A DNA stretch of 64,000 bases. Source: Siphonodentalium dalli. Its lineage: Eukaryota; Mollusca; Scaphopoda; Gadilida; Siphonodentaliidae. The position numbers and the translations under genes are program-made. The notes under the pieces were generated by a model. The model had not been told where the DNA came from. It did no database searches and worked only from the letters and a program-made list of their open reading frames with translations. Of this stretch, positions 1-12,900 are shown piece after piece (position 1 is the first letter of the stretch; the number at the start of each line of letters is the position of its first letter). The stretch is taken from the NCBI GenBank assembly GCA_032622095.1, contig CP136063.1:276389426-276453425 (forward strand), in the 5' to 3' direction.

Positions 1-42
1 GAATGCATTGGCACAGGGCCTTTCTGTTGGGTAAAGGGTTAA
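1..42 (-). mobile_element. TTAA-MITE family A, right end (cut by window start)
   Basis: The window opens inside a palindrome arm and continues through GGCACAGGGCC to TGTTGGGTAAAGGG and a TTAA at 39-42. This matches the short-side terminus of the complete family A copies at 1326-1717 and 2153-2544. Confidence 0.8.
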
Positions 43-1003
43 TATTGGCCACAAAATAGCCATATACCTCGCTCAGTCCCCGTTTTACACAGGACGAGCG
101 ATCACCAACACTGATGATTAACAGATTGAAAGGAATCCTAAACTTGAATAAGACATGATCAGTAGCGCGGACCACGTGCACAGTACTGTATTGTCTACAC
201 CATCCTGAGTAACGCTTTGTCGGGCGAATGTTTAGTAGTATTCAGCCTCTCGCGTTTTAATTTATGGTAGATTTCTGTCAATAAGTCCCAACTTTCTGAC
301 CCACTATTTCCCTTCAAAATGAAAAATAATATTACATCGGTATATTAGGGGGGCTGATTTCTGAGCTACAACCATGAACGCAGGTGAGTTTTGGCAGTCG
401 CTGCGACGAACAGTGCAGACCTTTTTCCTCAAAACAAGGTCTGTATCAAAGAAATGTTTAATTAAAAATAAAACAATTAAAATATTAATAGTTATTATCA
501 GTGTATTTATTCCCTATCCAATGAATTAAAATTATCCATTATACGAATCCAGCATGAGCTAATATCGTCTGAGGAATGGCTTTTGATTTTACACCACATA
601 GTTTTGATCATTACTGTGAAAAAATACAAAGAAATCAGGCAAGCAGAACCTGTGTTTAGCACATGACATGAGCTCTGCTTTTATGATGTAACACCTGTTA
701 CTGCTAGACAGTGTGACAATGTCTCTTGCCAACCACGGTAGTCTTTGATGTTGGCTTTTAATATTGCTACTGTTATAAAAGTCCTTGTATCCATTGGTAT
801 GCTGTTGTGGTTACATGCATGCTTTTAGTTCATTAACTTGAGATCTAAGAAAGACTTTCTCTTTGAATTTGGTTTCTATACGAAGCTTCAATGTTCCTGA
901 TTGTTGTCTCAAGTACAAGGAAATGACTACTTTTCAGTGATAGGCATCCAAATTCTCTTCTGACAGGGCGCCTGGTATGTGCTTCCCAAATACGGCCACA
1001 TTC
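43..1003. other. Non-coding stretch, nothing recognised
   Basis: No ORF with protein-like composition and no repeat shared with the rest of the window was seen. An ATG followed by a good donor (ATGAACGCAG then GTGAGT, 374-389) is present, but its phase does not join to the first recognised GPX4 exon. It could only be a 5' UTR exon. Confidence 0.4.
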
Positions 1004-1228
1004 CCCCAACCCCTAGCGGTCCTGTGCCAGTGCATTTTCTTATATATGTGCGAGTCTCCCATCCTTGCATATATAAGAGAATGCACTGGCTTACAAGGTC
1101 AATATTGTTAGGACAATGCATTGTCTTATATATGTGAGGCTCCCTATGAGAGACTGACATATATAAGAGAATTCATTGGCACAGGGTGTTCGCAACATAT
1201 CAGGAAGCTCCAGTCATGAAAGGGTTAA
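1004..1228 (+). mobile_element. TTAA-MITE family B, left end lost
   Basis: Two diverged copies of the shared palindrome are separated by a short TTACAAGGTCAATATTG-type spacer. The right terminus is GAAGCTCCAGTCATGAAAGGG followed by TTAA at 1225-1228. The left terminus expected for the family (CCCTTTCATGACTGGAGC) is absent. Confidence 0.7.
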
Positions 1229-1321
1229 TAACAAAATATAAAAAAAAATAAAATGTCCACAAACCAACCCAAATTTTTTCTGATATGTCACCCCACCTGA
1301 CATTTAAATTTCTTTGGCCTG

Positions 1322-1721
1322 TTAACCCTTTACCTAACAGAACGGCCCTGTGCCAATGCATTCTCTTATATATGCGAGTCGACCATAGGTCGCCTCGCAT
1401 ATATAAGAGAATGCATTGGCTTAACACATTAAAAATTATAAAATTGTTAAAGAATGTAAGAAAAAATGGTAAAAAGTGTTAAAAAAAGATTTTTTTCAGG
1501 CCAATGCATTCTCTTATATATGCGAGTCGACCTATGGTCGACTCGCATATATAAGAGAATGCATTGGCACAGGGCATAACTGTAACTATCACAATGTGGT
1601 CAAGGAGCCGGTTCCAATGATATCCATATGTGTATGGTTCTATTGAGACAGACCGAAGATATTTTAGGCTGTTGAAGCTTTATTTGGCCGGTTTTGGCCG
1701 GTTTGTTGGGTAAAGGGTTAA
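1322..1721 (+). mobile_element. TTAA-MITE family A, complete copy
   Basis: TTAA target copies lie at 1322-1325 and 1718-1721. The termini CCCTTTACCTAACA and TGTTGGGTAAAGGG are inverted repeats. Inside are two ~67-bp palindromes, themselves in inverted orientation to each other, separated by an AT-rich spacer. A ~150-bp asymmetric arm runs to the right end. The TTAA target and CCCTTT termini resemble piggyBac-type non-autonomous elements; the superfamily is an inference. Confidence 0.85.
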
Positions 1722-2148
1722 ACCCCCTGTGCAGTATTTCTTTCCTCCACCCATAAAACTGACATGATATGGCGTAGCAGCTGAAACAACGATAACCCCA
1801 ATAAAGCAAATCAGCTATATCTACTTCTCTGTACATAGTTCTTGATTGATCGATTTGAAAGTTGTTTCCTGCCATAAAGATATGTTCATCATAGAATGTT
1901 CCTGAGACCAACGTTGCTGAGACCATTCTAGCCTACAGAGATACTTTAATAGTTGAATTAATATTTGAATAAGGCCTTTAATAAGAAATTGTAATGTTTT
2001 AGTCCAGACTCTACTAATTTTATCAACACTCCAAAAAATGAAGCGCAAAAACTGAAGAAAAAAAAAATTGTGTTTTTAGATATCCGTTCGTAGTAAAACT
2101 GTACTGTTCAGTTGCCATTCTGAATTATTTACACTGGAATTCAGTGGT

Positions 2149-2548
2149 TTAACCCTTTACCCAACAAACCAGCCAAAACCGGCCAAATAAAGCTTCAACA
2201 GCCTAAAATATCTTCGGTCTGTCTCAATAGAACCATACAAATATGGATATCATTGGAACCGGCTCCTTGACCACATTGTGATAGTTACAGTTATGCCCTG
2301 TGCCAATGCATTCTCTTATATATGCGAGTCGACCATAGATCGCCTCGCATATATAAGAGAATGCATTGGCCAAAAAAAAATCCTTTTTTAACACTTTTTA
2401 CCATTTTTTCTTACATTCTTTAACAATTTTATAATTTTTAATGTGTTAAGCCAATGCATTCTCTTATATATGCGAGGCGACCTATGGTCGACTCGCATAT
2501 ATAAGAGAATGCATTGGCACATGGCCCTTCTGTTGGGTAAAGGGTTAA
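2149..2548 (-). mobile_element. TTAA-MITE family A, complete copy, reversed
   Basis: Same element as 1322-1721 in the opposite orientation, with internal length 392 bp in both. TTAA lies at 2149-2152 and 2545-2548, and the termini are CCCTTTACCCAACA and TGTTGGGTAAAGGG. With the first copy it forms a head-to-head pair about 430 bp apart. Confidence 0.87.
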
Positions 2549-3315
2549 GATGGCATCACACTTGTGTGTATGGACCAGTTCAACCAGCCGTTGATGTCCC
2601 AATCGTTTTTGATTAAAATACTACCAATTATTGTAGGCTTCATTATCCGTCTCAATACCTACAGTAATGTGCTCATTGTGTCGTGTTTAATATATCATGC
2701 TCATTGTGTCGTGTTTAATATATCATTATCATTTGTGCTGTCAGTGGGGATATATTCAGAATGAATATATTCCATATATGGTCTTTTGGATGTTTGAAAA
2801 AATATATATTGCTGCCCGCCTCTACTTCACCCCCCTATATTTACTGGAGATATTACTATTTTTAGGCATATTCTGGCCTAGCTATTAATCTATTCTCTCC
2901 GTTTTCTTTTCATTGTTCTTCTTAATCTCATTCTGCTTTTTCTTTCTTTTCTTTGGCTTGCATGGATCCCATAATGCTGCTGCTCCCTGCAGAGTCCAGT
3001 TGAAAGCACTATATTTCTCGGGAGGAGTAGCAAGCACCCACCGAGCCTTAGCTGGCTATGGCCTTCTGTAGTCTATCCTCTAGATACCTCCACCTGTTGG
3101 TACTCTTTGAATACTGAGAGATGATGCACAAGAACATGTAGAAAGGGTAGAATTCACCTATTAACCTTTTCTTTACTAAATGCTCATTGATGAGGATTTC
3201 CCTTTCGAAATGTTCAGACAATAAGTTCAGCAAATGAACATAGCATTTCATAAGAAATGGTTAATCCCTAGCTGGGCCTTTGGTAGTCTATCCTCTATAT
3301 GCATTTAGATAATCT
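2549..3315. other. Non-coding stretch with one 28-bp tandem duplication
   Basis: A 28-bp unit is perfectly duplicated at 2670-2697 and 2698-2725. Otherwise no gene or repeat was recognised. A 5' exon of GPX4 could lie here or further upstream but cannot be assigned. Confidence 0.5.
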
Positions 3316-3763
3316 TTAACCCTTTCAGTGCCAGGTCCGATTTTTTTATCAACCCATATACCCTGTGGCAATGCATTCTCTTATATATGCGAGTCGACCA
3401 TAGGTCGCCTCGCATATATAAGAGAATGCATTGGCTTAAAAAAAATTCATCATTTGTTATTATTTTTTACAATTTTAATAATTTTTTCTTATATTCTTTA
3501 ACAGGCTTATTTTTGTAGGTTTAGTGCCAGGGAATCTTACATTTTTCATGGGCATCAAAATTATTACTATGAATACTTAGTGATAGTTTTGAGTTATAAC
3601 ATGCCCCTAAGGTTTTAACCAGTTTGTTTTTAAATTCGCTATAGCATGCTAAAGCATACCCAAAAAAAATTCAATTTTTTTTTTAAATTTAAATTTTTAG
3701 GGCCAATTTTACAGATCGTAAATTAGGGCCGATGTGATTGGCCCCTGGCACTGAAAGGGTTAA
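3316..3763 (+). mobile_element. TTAA-MITE family C, complete copy
   Basis: TTAA lies at 3316-3319 and 3760-3763. The termini CCCTTTCAGTGCCAGG and CCTGGCACTGAAAGGG are inverted repeats unrelated to family A beyond CCCTTT. Only one palindrome is present, at the same subterminal position after a CCCTGTGGCAATGC junction, followed by AT-rich filler. The element ends about 100 bp before the first recognised GPX4 exon. Confidence 0.85.
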
Positions 3764-3864
3764 ATAATAAAAGCTTGTAGATTATGCACATGTACATGTA
3801 GTAAACCACTTTTGTAGTTGTACTAACATCTGTCTAATCTTAGCTATATTTTTCGATTCTTTAG

Positions 3865-3980
3865 CAGGGTGCCTCGTGCTCAAGCGACATGGATAAAGAT
3901 CTATGGAAAACTGCCTCAACAATATATGAGTTCTCAGCCAAAGATATCGATGGAAACGAGGTTTCTCTGGAGAAGTACAG
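3865..3980 (+). CDS. GPX4: GPX4 coding exon 1 (first recognised)
   Basis: The exon follows a TTCTTTAG acceptor (or the CAG three bases later, 3868) and ends in TACAG before a GTGGGT donor. It reads [20 protein letters not shown] and then [17 protein letters not shown]. The ATG at 3889 (GACATGG, purine at -3) is taken as start because it gives the usual cytosolic length. Upstream codons are open to the acceptor, so the true start may be in an unseen exon. The donor is phase 2. Confidence 0.85.
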
Positions 3981-6900
3981 GTGGGTGTTTGTCGATCATT
4001 GATTGTGTGAGGGGCTCTATACTCCATGAACAATTATATCATTACTCTGTAAATCAATAGATTGTCTGGGTGTCAACAAGCCTTGAAATTAAGTGTGCCT
4101 GTCAATTGCAGAATGAGGTTCCCAGAGGGTGAATTTAGTGAGGCTACCCCGCATAGTGGGCTAGCATCACCAAATTCACCCTCTGGGAACCTCATTCTGC
4201 TGAGGTGTAAGCAGAATGAGGTCCCCAGAGGGTGAATTTGGTGAAAAGTTATTCCACGCGATTGCTGCTGATTGCATCACAATGCCACACTTGCTTGTGT
4301 TGAAATCTATCCAGGGTTAACTTTCCGCCAGGGGGGAATTAATGAGTCCGTATTGGGGAAACACGGGCGAAAATTGTGTTATTTGACACTGAAAAGAAGC
4401 CATTTCCTTGCACCTGAGTGTCCCACAAAGCAATCCAAAGCTACGTATACATTGTATTATGCAAGTCGATCATTTCCGTGGGTGCATTAATTCTGTTGAT
4501 GGTATCCAAATAGTTAGTCATTTAATTACGTACGTAAGACTGCCGTCTGATTGAAGACTATATAAATGAGCGAGCTACGAGTTTAATACAGTGTTTACAA
4601 ATTTATAACTTACATAATAAGATTCCAACAGGTATATATAATGAATCTAAACACTAAAAAGCATCTACGCATTGACCAATAATACCTAGCAAGGAGAATT
4701 GAATAAAGTATTTCTTAGAATTTCAAGTAGCGTCAGTGAAAATGAAACTGACAGGATTATATATTCTGTCAATCGTAAAACTATTTGTGCGCGGTGACGT
4801 CATACTGCAGGGTTTGTTTGCAGGAGATATTTATAGCGGCAAAATACGAATGGTAGCGAAATCTTTCACCCGGAACGCGTATAGATTGTTCAATAGTCTG
4901 TATTAGTCTAACAACTGATGACCGCAGCTATAGAACATAGTTTTAGCCAACGTGTTATAAAAAATATAATTGAGTTTTTGGCGGGAAATGTGAACATGTG
5001 CGTCGTTGATTATTGTGCTTGGGGGACAACGAAACTATTATTGACCTTACTTTGACTTTATCTCCATATTGGGGGTGGGGTGGGGGGTATGTGTTCGTGT
5101 TTATCCTCCATGCATGTAATATGGCTCAAATGAATGGTGTTCTCATGCACTATGAATTCCCGCTATAAAGACTGATTTGGGACAGGTTCCGTATTATTGT
5201 GAAATCACTTTGGTATTTTGTTAAGTATGCATGGCAATATACGCATAATAATCAACACACGTAGAGAATCACATGTATTTTTCAGGAACTTCGCTTACCG
5301 GTACATCGAACTCAAAAACGAATGGTATTAAATACAGCAATAAGATAAATGATCAACATTGAGTAGTTTCATCCACGAAAATCCCATGCATAAAAATATC
5401 CCGACTCAGAAATTGGGTCTTCTTTGATCCAATCGTAATCGTACGATAGCACGGGGTCGTAATCGTACGATAGCACGGGGTCTTCGAGCGTCAATAGTTT
5501 CATCCATGGTATCCCGTGCACAAAAATATCCGCACTCAACAGTCCGGCATTCTTTGATGTTACCGCGACATGTATTACGCTGTATCTAATGTCGCTATTT
5601 GACATGCTCTTTCTTATTGTTTTTTCGGGAGATGGACTGTGTCGATTTCATTTTGTCAATATTAATGAAAATAAGTGTAGATATATAGCCTGTTGACACA
5701 GACAAGCAGAGGCGGACTGGCCCATCGGGAGACCGGGAAAATTCCCGATGGGCCGGACGTGGGCCGCCATATATGTTGTTTAACCAGCCTAATTGGCTGC
5801 TCGTAATTTTGTCATTAAATGATCTTGTCAGCATCATATAACACCACGTAAAGACCCCGTTAATCTCGAGATTTTAACTGTAACTCCCAGCTGTAATCCC
5901 AAATAATTTCTCACTCACCCCTCCCGGACCCTCCTCCAACACAATAGGAACGCTTCAGTTGAGGCCAGTCTAGATGCTAGGATTAGCGATTTTCTTGTAT
6001 AGTTTTCAAAATTTTCTCACCCCGGGCCAAACAACCATGGACAGCCCGGTGTGTGCATGGTCTCTTGTCCGTAGCCGTGTGCATTTGTCTGGAGTTAGAC
6101 CGCTATATGTTAGAATTTATGCAATTTTTCAGGTAAATTATGGAATTATGCAAAAACATGTATTTGGTCTGATTCTGATTCAGGGGGGGGGGTGCAAACG
6201 GAATGTGCATTCCGTTTGGCAGATGGGCCGGTATTATATTCATTTCCCGGGCCGTTTTTTTGGCCCAGTCCGCCTCTGCTGAGACAAGACTGAATTTTTT
6301 TTTTTTTTAATAACGTCATTTATTTGTGTATAAGCGGGATTTCATGCAATGACCGACGGGGGGAATGGGTCCATGGGACAGACCCGCAGCCGGCCTGGTG
6401 GAAACCCTGTCTATCAAAAATGCTATAATTAAAGTACTGAACACTGATTGTGGATTATCTTATGATATATATATTTGGCTGAACTTAAATAGATTGTGCT
6501 GCTGTCAACTAAGGATGTTAATTGTTAATGATTATTATAGGGGATTACTCAACACAATTGAACTCAAATGAGGGTATATGGGGTTAAAACCTAACTACAT
6601 GTTGGCCACACACCAGCATTATAATAGCTAAACTTAGCAAGGAAACCTAACCACATCATGATAGTTACATGTATTCTGATTAGACTCGGTTTGAGTTCCA
6701 TATATGCACTAAGGTTGTGTTGGGTATATGTTGTTCTGATTTTGCTCAGTTCAAGCTCCTTAGGCCAAAAAAAAAAGATGCTATGTTTCCGTACATCGAC
6801 CGACCCTAAAAATAACCCGGCGATCCTAATCTTTTTATTGACATTTTTTTTTTTTTTTTTTTTTTTGGACTGTTTTTACCACTAATGCTCATAAATATTG

Positions 6901-9900
6901 ATGATCATTAGTATGCAAAACACATCGTTTCTAACACATACCTGTGAAAAGTGACCATAAAGTGACAGTTGTCTCAAAAGCCCCAGGTGTGTGATAGGTT
7001 GTGGATTGATGGGCATGAATTTTGCAATTTTAATTTCAAGAGAGTGGATCTCATGCCTGCTTTACCTGTATGCCTTGTTTGGGACTTATGGAACATACTC
7101 ATGGGTTCCAAATAAACATGCACGCACATTTATTATTTTCTTGGGAAATTTACCCCCTGCACAGTGGTTATTTGAGTCTGCAAGTTTATTAATTTTGAGG
7201 CTATGAAAATTGAAATCAGCACAAACTCAAGATTTCTATATGATTCTGATACCAAATTGATGACCTTATAATTTTATGCATGTACATATTCAAGTATATG
7301 GCATACATGTGAACATTTAAATATATTTAATAAAACACCACATGACACATACTATGTTTAAAGCCAAATTTATGAAAATGTGAGTAATAAATAACATACT
7401 TAGGCATGAAGTAAGTTTGATCTTAATGTCTATTTCCACTGTGTTTATCAAGTAATACTTTCCCCACAAACAAGTTGGCATTTTATGTCACTTCGGTCGA
7501 GGTAATTCAATATTTCTGCAGTTGGATAAAAAATATCAAAATAAAAATAAAAAAAAACATTTCCCTACCTACCTACCCTAATTTTTTCAATCCGTTATCG
7601 GAAACTTACAATCTTTTTTTTTTGGCCTTATGTGAATTGCTGATGATCAGAACTGGGGATAGTTTCTCTAGCGAATGAGGCGAGGTTGTATGCTCTGTCG
7701 TTAACCCTTCTATGAATGGAACTTCCTGAAATTTTTGGAAAACCCTGTAACAATGCATTCTCTTATATATGCGAGTCTTCCATAAGGAGCATCACCTATA
7801 TAAGAGAATACATTGGCGTAACAATATTAACCTTGACCTTGTAAGACAGTGAATTCTCTTATGTGAGGCTCCTATGGGGAGACTCTCTTATATAAGAGAA
7901 TGCACTGGCGCAGGATCTTTAATGCTGCACAGCTCAGAATTTCCCAGTGTTTTGGGTTCACAACCTCAGTCTGATATGACCAGCCATGACCGGCCATTAG
8001 GTTGTGGTGATGATCTTTGATCATTAAATCAACTGGGTTTTTCCCAGGTGAGAGGGACATTTTCCAGCAACAGTTTTCCTGGAAGATAAATGGGGATTCC
8101 CCATATCTGTCATATGAAAAAAGACGGCCAGAAGGTTTGCGACTTATGAACAATTCACATGAGGAGCGCTCGAACCGTGTGATATCAGAACACCATTCAT
8201 GTATACCCAACACAACCTTAGTGTATTTGGAACTAATTCACTTGAGGAGCACTCAAACTAAGTGAAATCAGAACACCATTCATGTATCCCCAACACAACC
8301 TTAGTGTATTTGTAACTAATTAACTTGAGGAACGTATTTGTAACTAATTAACTTGAGGAACACTCAAACTGAGTAAAATAAGAACACCATAGATATATAC
8401 CCAAATATATAGATACATCATACATGTGTATATGACCCAAGCAGAGTCTAATCAGAAAATATCCAACAAAATTTACACATATTTCATCACATGGGAGAAT
8501 TTTTGACAGCACCGTCATGATACTGTTATGCTTTCCCTGCGATAACCTTATCTATTCACACCAATATAGTCTGGTTTACAAATATTTGAGGTGCAGTAGC
8601 TAGGGAAGGATATATTATAAGAAAATAAAAATTCATCACCACCAATCAATCACCACCAATCAATCACCAATCAATCACCACCAATCAATCACCACCAATC
8701 AATCACCACCAATCAATCATCACCACCAATCAATCATCACCACCAATCAATCACCACCAATCAATCACCACCAATCAATCACCACCAATCAATCATCACC
8801 ACCAATCAATCATCACCACCAATCAATCACCACCAATCAATCATCACCACCAATCAATCATCACCAATCAATCACCACCAATCAATCACCACCAATCAAT
8901 CACCACCAATCAATCACCACCAATCAATCATCACCACCAATCAATCATCACCAATCAATCACCACCAATCAATCACCACCAATCAATCACCACCAATCAA
9001 TCACCACCAATCAATCATCACCACCAATCAATCATCACCACCAATCAATCATCACCACCAATCAATCATCATCAATCAATCACCACCACCAATCAATCAC
9101 CACCAATCATCACCACCAATCATCACCACCAATCATCACCACCAATCAATCACCACCAATCAATCACCACCAATCAATCATCACCACCAATCAATCATCA
9201 CCACCAATCAATCACCACCAATCAATCACCACCAATCAATCACCACCAATCATCACCACCAATCAATCACCACCAATCATCACCACCAATCAATCACCAC
9301 CAATCAATCACCACCAATCAATCATCACCACCAATCAATCATCACCACCAATCAATCACCACCAATCAATCATCACCAATCAATCATCACCACCAATCAA
9401 TCATCACCACCAATCAATCATCACCACCAATCAATCACCACCAATCAATCATCACCACCAATCAATCATCACCACCAATCAATCACCACCAATCAATCAA
9501 TCACCACCAATCAATCACCACCAATCAATCACCACCAATCAATCATCACCACCAATCAATCATCACCACCAATCAATCACCACCAATCAATCACCACCAA
9601 TCAATCACCACCAATCAATCACCACCAATCAATCATCACCACCAATCAATCATCACCACCAATCAATCACCACCAATCAATCATCACCACCAATCAATCA
9701 TCACCAATCAATCACCACCAATCAATCACCACCAATCAATCACCACCAATCAATCATCACCACCAATCAATCATCACCACCAATCAATCATCACCACCAA
9801 TCAATCATCACCACCAATCAATCATCACCACCAATCAATCACCACCAATCAATCATCACCACCAATCAATCATCACCAATCAATCAATCACCACCACCAA

Positions 9901-12900
9901 TCAATCACCACCAATCATCACCACCAATCATCACCACCAATCATCACCACCAATCAATCACCACCAATCAATCACCACCAATCAATCATCACCACCAATC
10001 AATCATCACCACCAATCAATCACCACCAATCAATCACCACCAATCAATCACCACCAATCATCACCACCAATCAATCACCACCAATCATCACCACCAATCA
10101 ATCACCACCAATCAATCACCACCAATCAATCATCACCACCAATCAATCATCACCACCAATCAATCACCACCAATCAATCACCACCAATCAATCACCACCA
10201 ATCAATCACCACCAATCAATCACCACCAATCAATCACCACCAATCAATCATCACCAATCAATCATCACCACCAATCAATCATCACCACCAATCAATCACC
10301 ACCAATCAATCACCACCAATCAATCACCACCAATCAATCACCACCAATCAATCACCACCAATCAATCACCACCAATCAATCATCACCAATCAATCATCAC
10401 CACCAATCAATCATCACCACCAATCAATCATCACCACCAATCAATCACCACCAATCAATCATCACCACCAATCAATCATCACCACCAATCAATCACCACC
10501 AATCAATCACCACCAATCAATCACCACCAATCAATCATCACCACCAATCAATCATCACCACCAATCAATCACCACCAATCAATCACCACCAATCAATCAC
10601 CACCAATCAATCATCACCACCAATCAATCATCACCACCAATCAATCATCACCACCAATCAATCATCACCACCAATCAATCACCACCAATCAATCATCACC
10701 ACCAATCAATCATCACCACCAATCAATCACCACCAATCAATCACCACCAATCAATCACCACCAATCAATCATCACCACCAATCAATCATCACCACCAATC
10801 AATCACCACCAATCAATCATCACCACCAATCAATCATCACCACCAATCAATCACCACCAATCAATCACCACCAATCAATCATCACCAATCAATCATCACC
10901 ACCAATCAATCACCACCAATCAATCATCACCACCAATCAATCATCACCACCAATCAATCACCACCAATCAATCATCACCAATCAATCATCACCAATCAAT
11001 CACCACCACCAATCAATCATCACCACCAATCAATCATCACCACCAATCAATCATCACCACCAATCAATCATCACCAACAATCAATCACCACCAATCAATC
11101 ACCACCAATCAATCACCACCAATCAATCACCACCAATCAATCATCACCAATCAATCATCACCACCAATCAATCACCACCAATCAATCACCACCAATCAAT
11201 CACCACCAATCAATCATCACCAATCAATCATCACCACCAATCAATCACCACCAATCAATCATCACCAATCAATCATCACCAATCAATCATCACCACGATT
11301 CGATCACCACCAATCAATCATCACCACGATTCGATCACCACCAATCAATCATCACCACCAATCAATCACCACCAATCAATCATCACCACGATTCGATCAC
11401 CACCAATCATCACCACCAATCAATCACCACCAATCATCACCACCAATCAATCACCACCAATCAATCAATCACCACCAATCAATCATCACCACGATTCGAT
11501 CACCACCAATCATCACCACCAATCATCACCACCAATCAATCACCACCAATCATCACCACCAATCATCACCACCAATCAATCACCACCAATCAATCATCAC
11601 CACCAATCAATCATCACCACCAATCAATCACCACCAATCAATCATCATCACGATTCGACAAACAGTGGAACTGTACATAAATTTCACAATAATTTTTATA
11701 ACATGATTTATTTAAATTATAATTAAAGTATTAACTAAGATATGTCTTCCCAAAAAGTAGCTCAAATAAATATTTGGGGGGAAAAAAAGAGGAAAAAAAC
11801 TCTGTAATCCAGTATTTATCAACGATTTTGACAGCATATTTTAGTCAACATCATAAACTAAGCATTAAAAAGTTTATTTTATTTTTTACAGTATGTGGTG
11901 AACAATTGCAGTATGGGTTCGTAAACCAGGCTGTTAACCCCTTTACCCAACAGAACGACCCTGTGCCAATGCATTCTCTTATATATGCGAGTCGACCATA
12001 GGTCGCCTCGCATATATAAGAGAATGCATTGGCTTAACACATATTAAAAATGATAAAATTGTCAAAGAATGTAGAAAAATATTATAAAAATTGTTAAAAA
12101 ATGTAAGAAAAAATTATAAAATTGTTAAAGAATGTAAGAAAAAATGGTAAAAGTGTTAAAAACAGAATTTTTTTAGGCCAATGCATTCTCTTATATATGC
12201 GAGGCGACCTATGGTCAACTCGCATATATAAGAGAATGCATTGGCACAGGGCATAACTGTAACCATCACAATGTGGTCAATGAACCGGTTCCAATGATAT
12301 CCATATTTGGGTGAAAATCTCAAAATTACCATTTTTTGGAGCCACAATAGTGAAAAAATAAATTGTCTTCTAAATCAAGTCCATTTACTTTTTTCAAAAG
12401 TATAGGCACTATGGACGTTCGGACAATACCTAGCAGAGCACGAATTCCATTATCGTTGCCATGGCAACAGTCCAAGTAATTATAGTGCTGGATTTTATGT
12501 CAGTCCTGTTACCAACCTTCAGAGGGCAAAATGTGGTGAACAAAATCCACATCAAGTGAAAAAAATATTGTTATTGATTAACTGCAGTCCTACAAAAGGA
12601 TATGTAACAGGTTTCTAAAAAAATCAAGCCTCATATTCAGTATAATGAACCTTCCAATGCCAATTGGACTGACCATTGTCCAAATTCTCTTATTCAGAAT
12701 ATTGTAGAGACAAAAATATGATTGAAGTTGTGCATAATTTCTGTGTAAACACTTTCTTATTGCGGTGTGAATAGCCAGTAATGACCTCAGTTAGATCTAT
12801 GTTGCACATAAATGAAACACCATTATTATTGGTGGTAACAGGACTGACACAATGTCAGTCCTGTTACCGCTGTCCAGGAAAACTTCATGACATGAACATA

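Noticed and set aside
374-384. ATGAACGCAG followed by GTGAGT as GPX4 exon 1
   Set aside because: Joining it to 3865 or 3868 gives the wrong phase. It could only be a non-coding exon with a short upstream frame.
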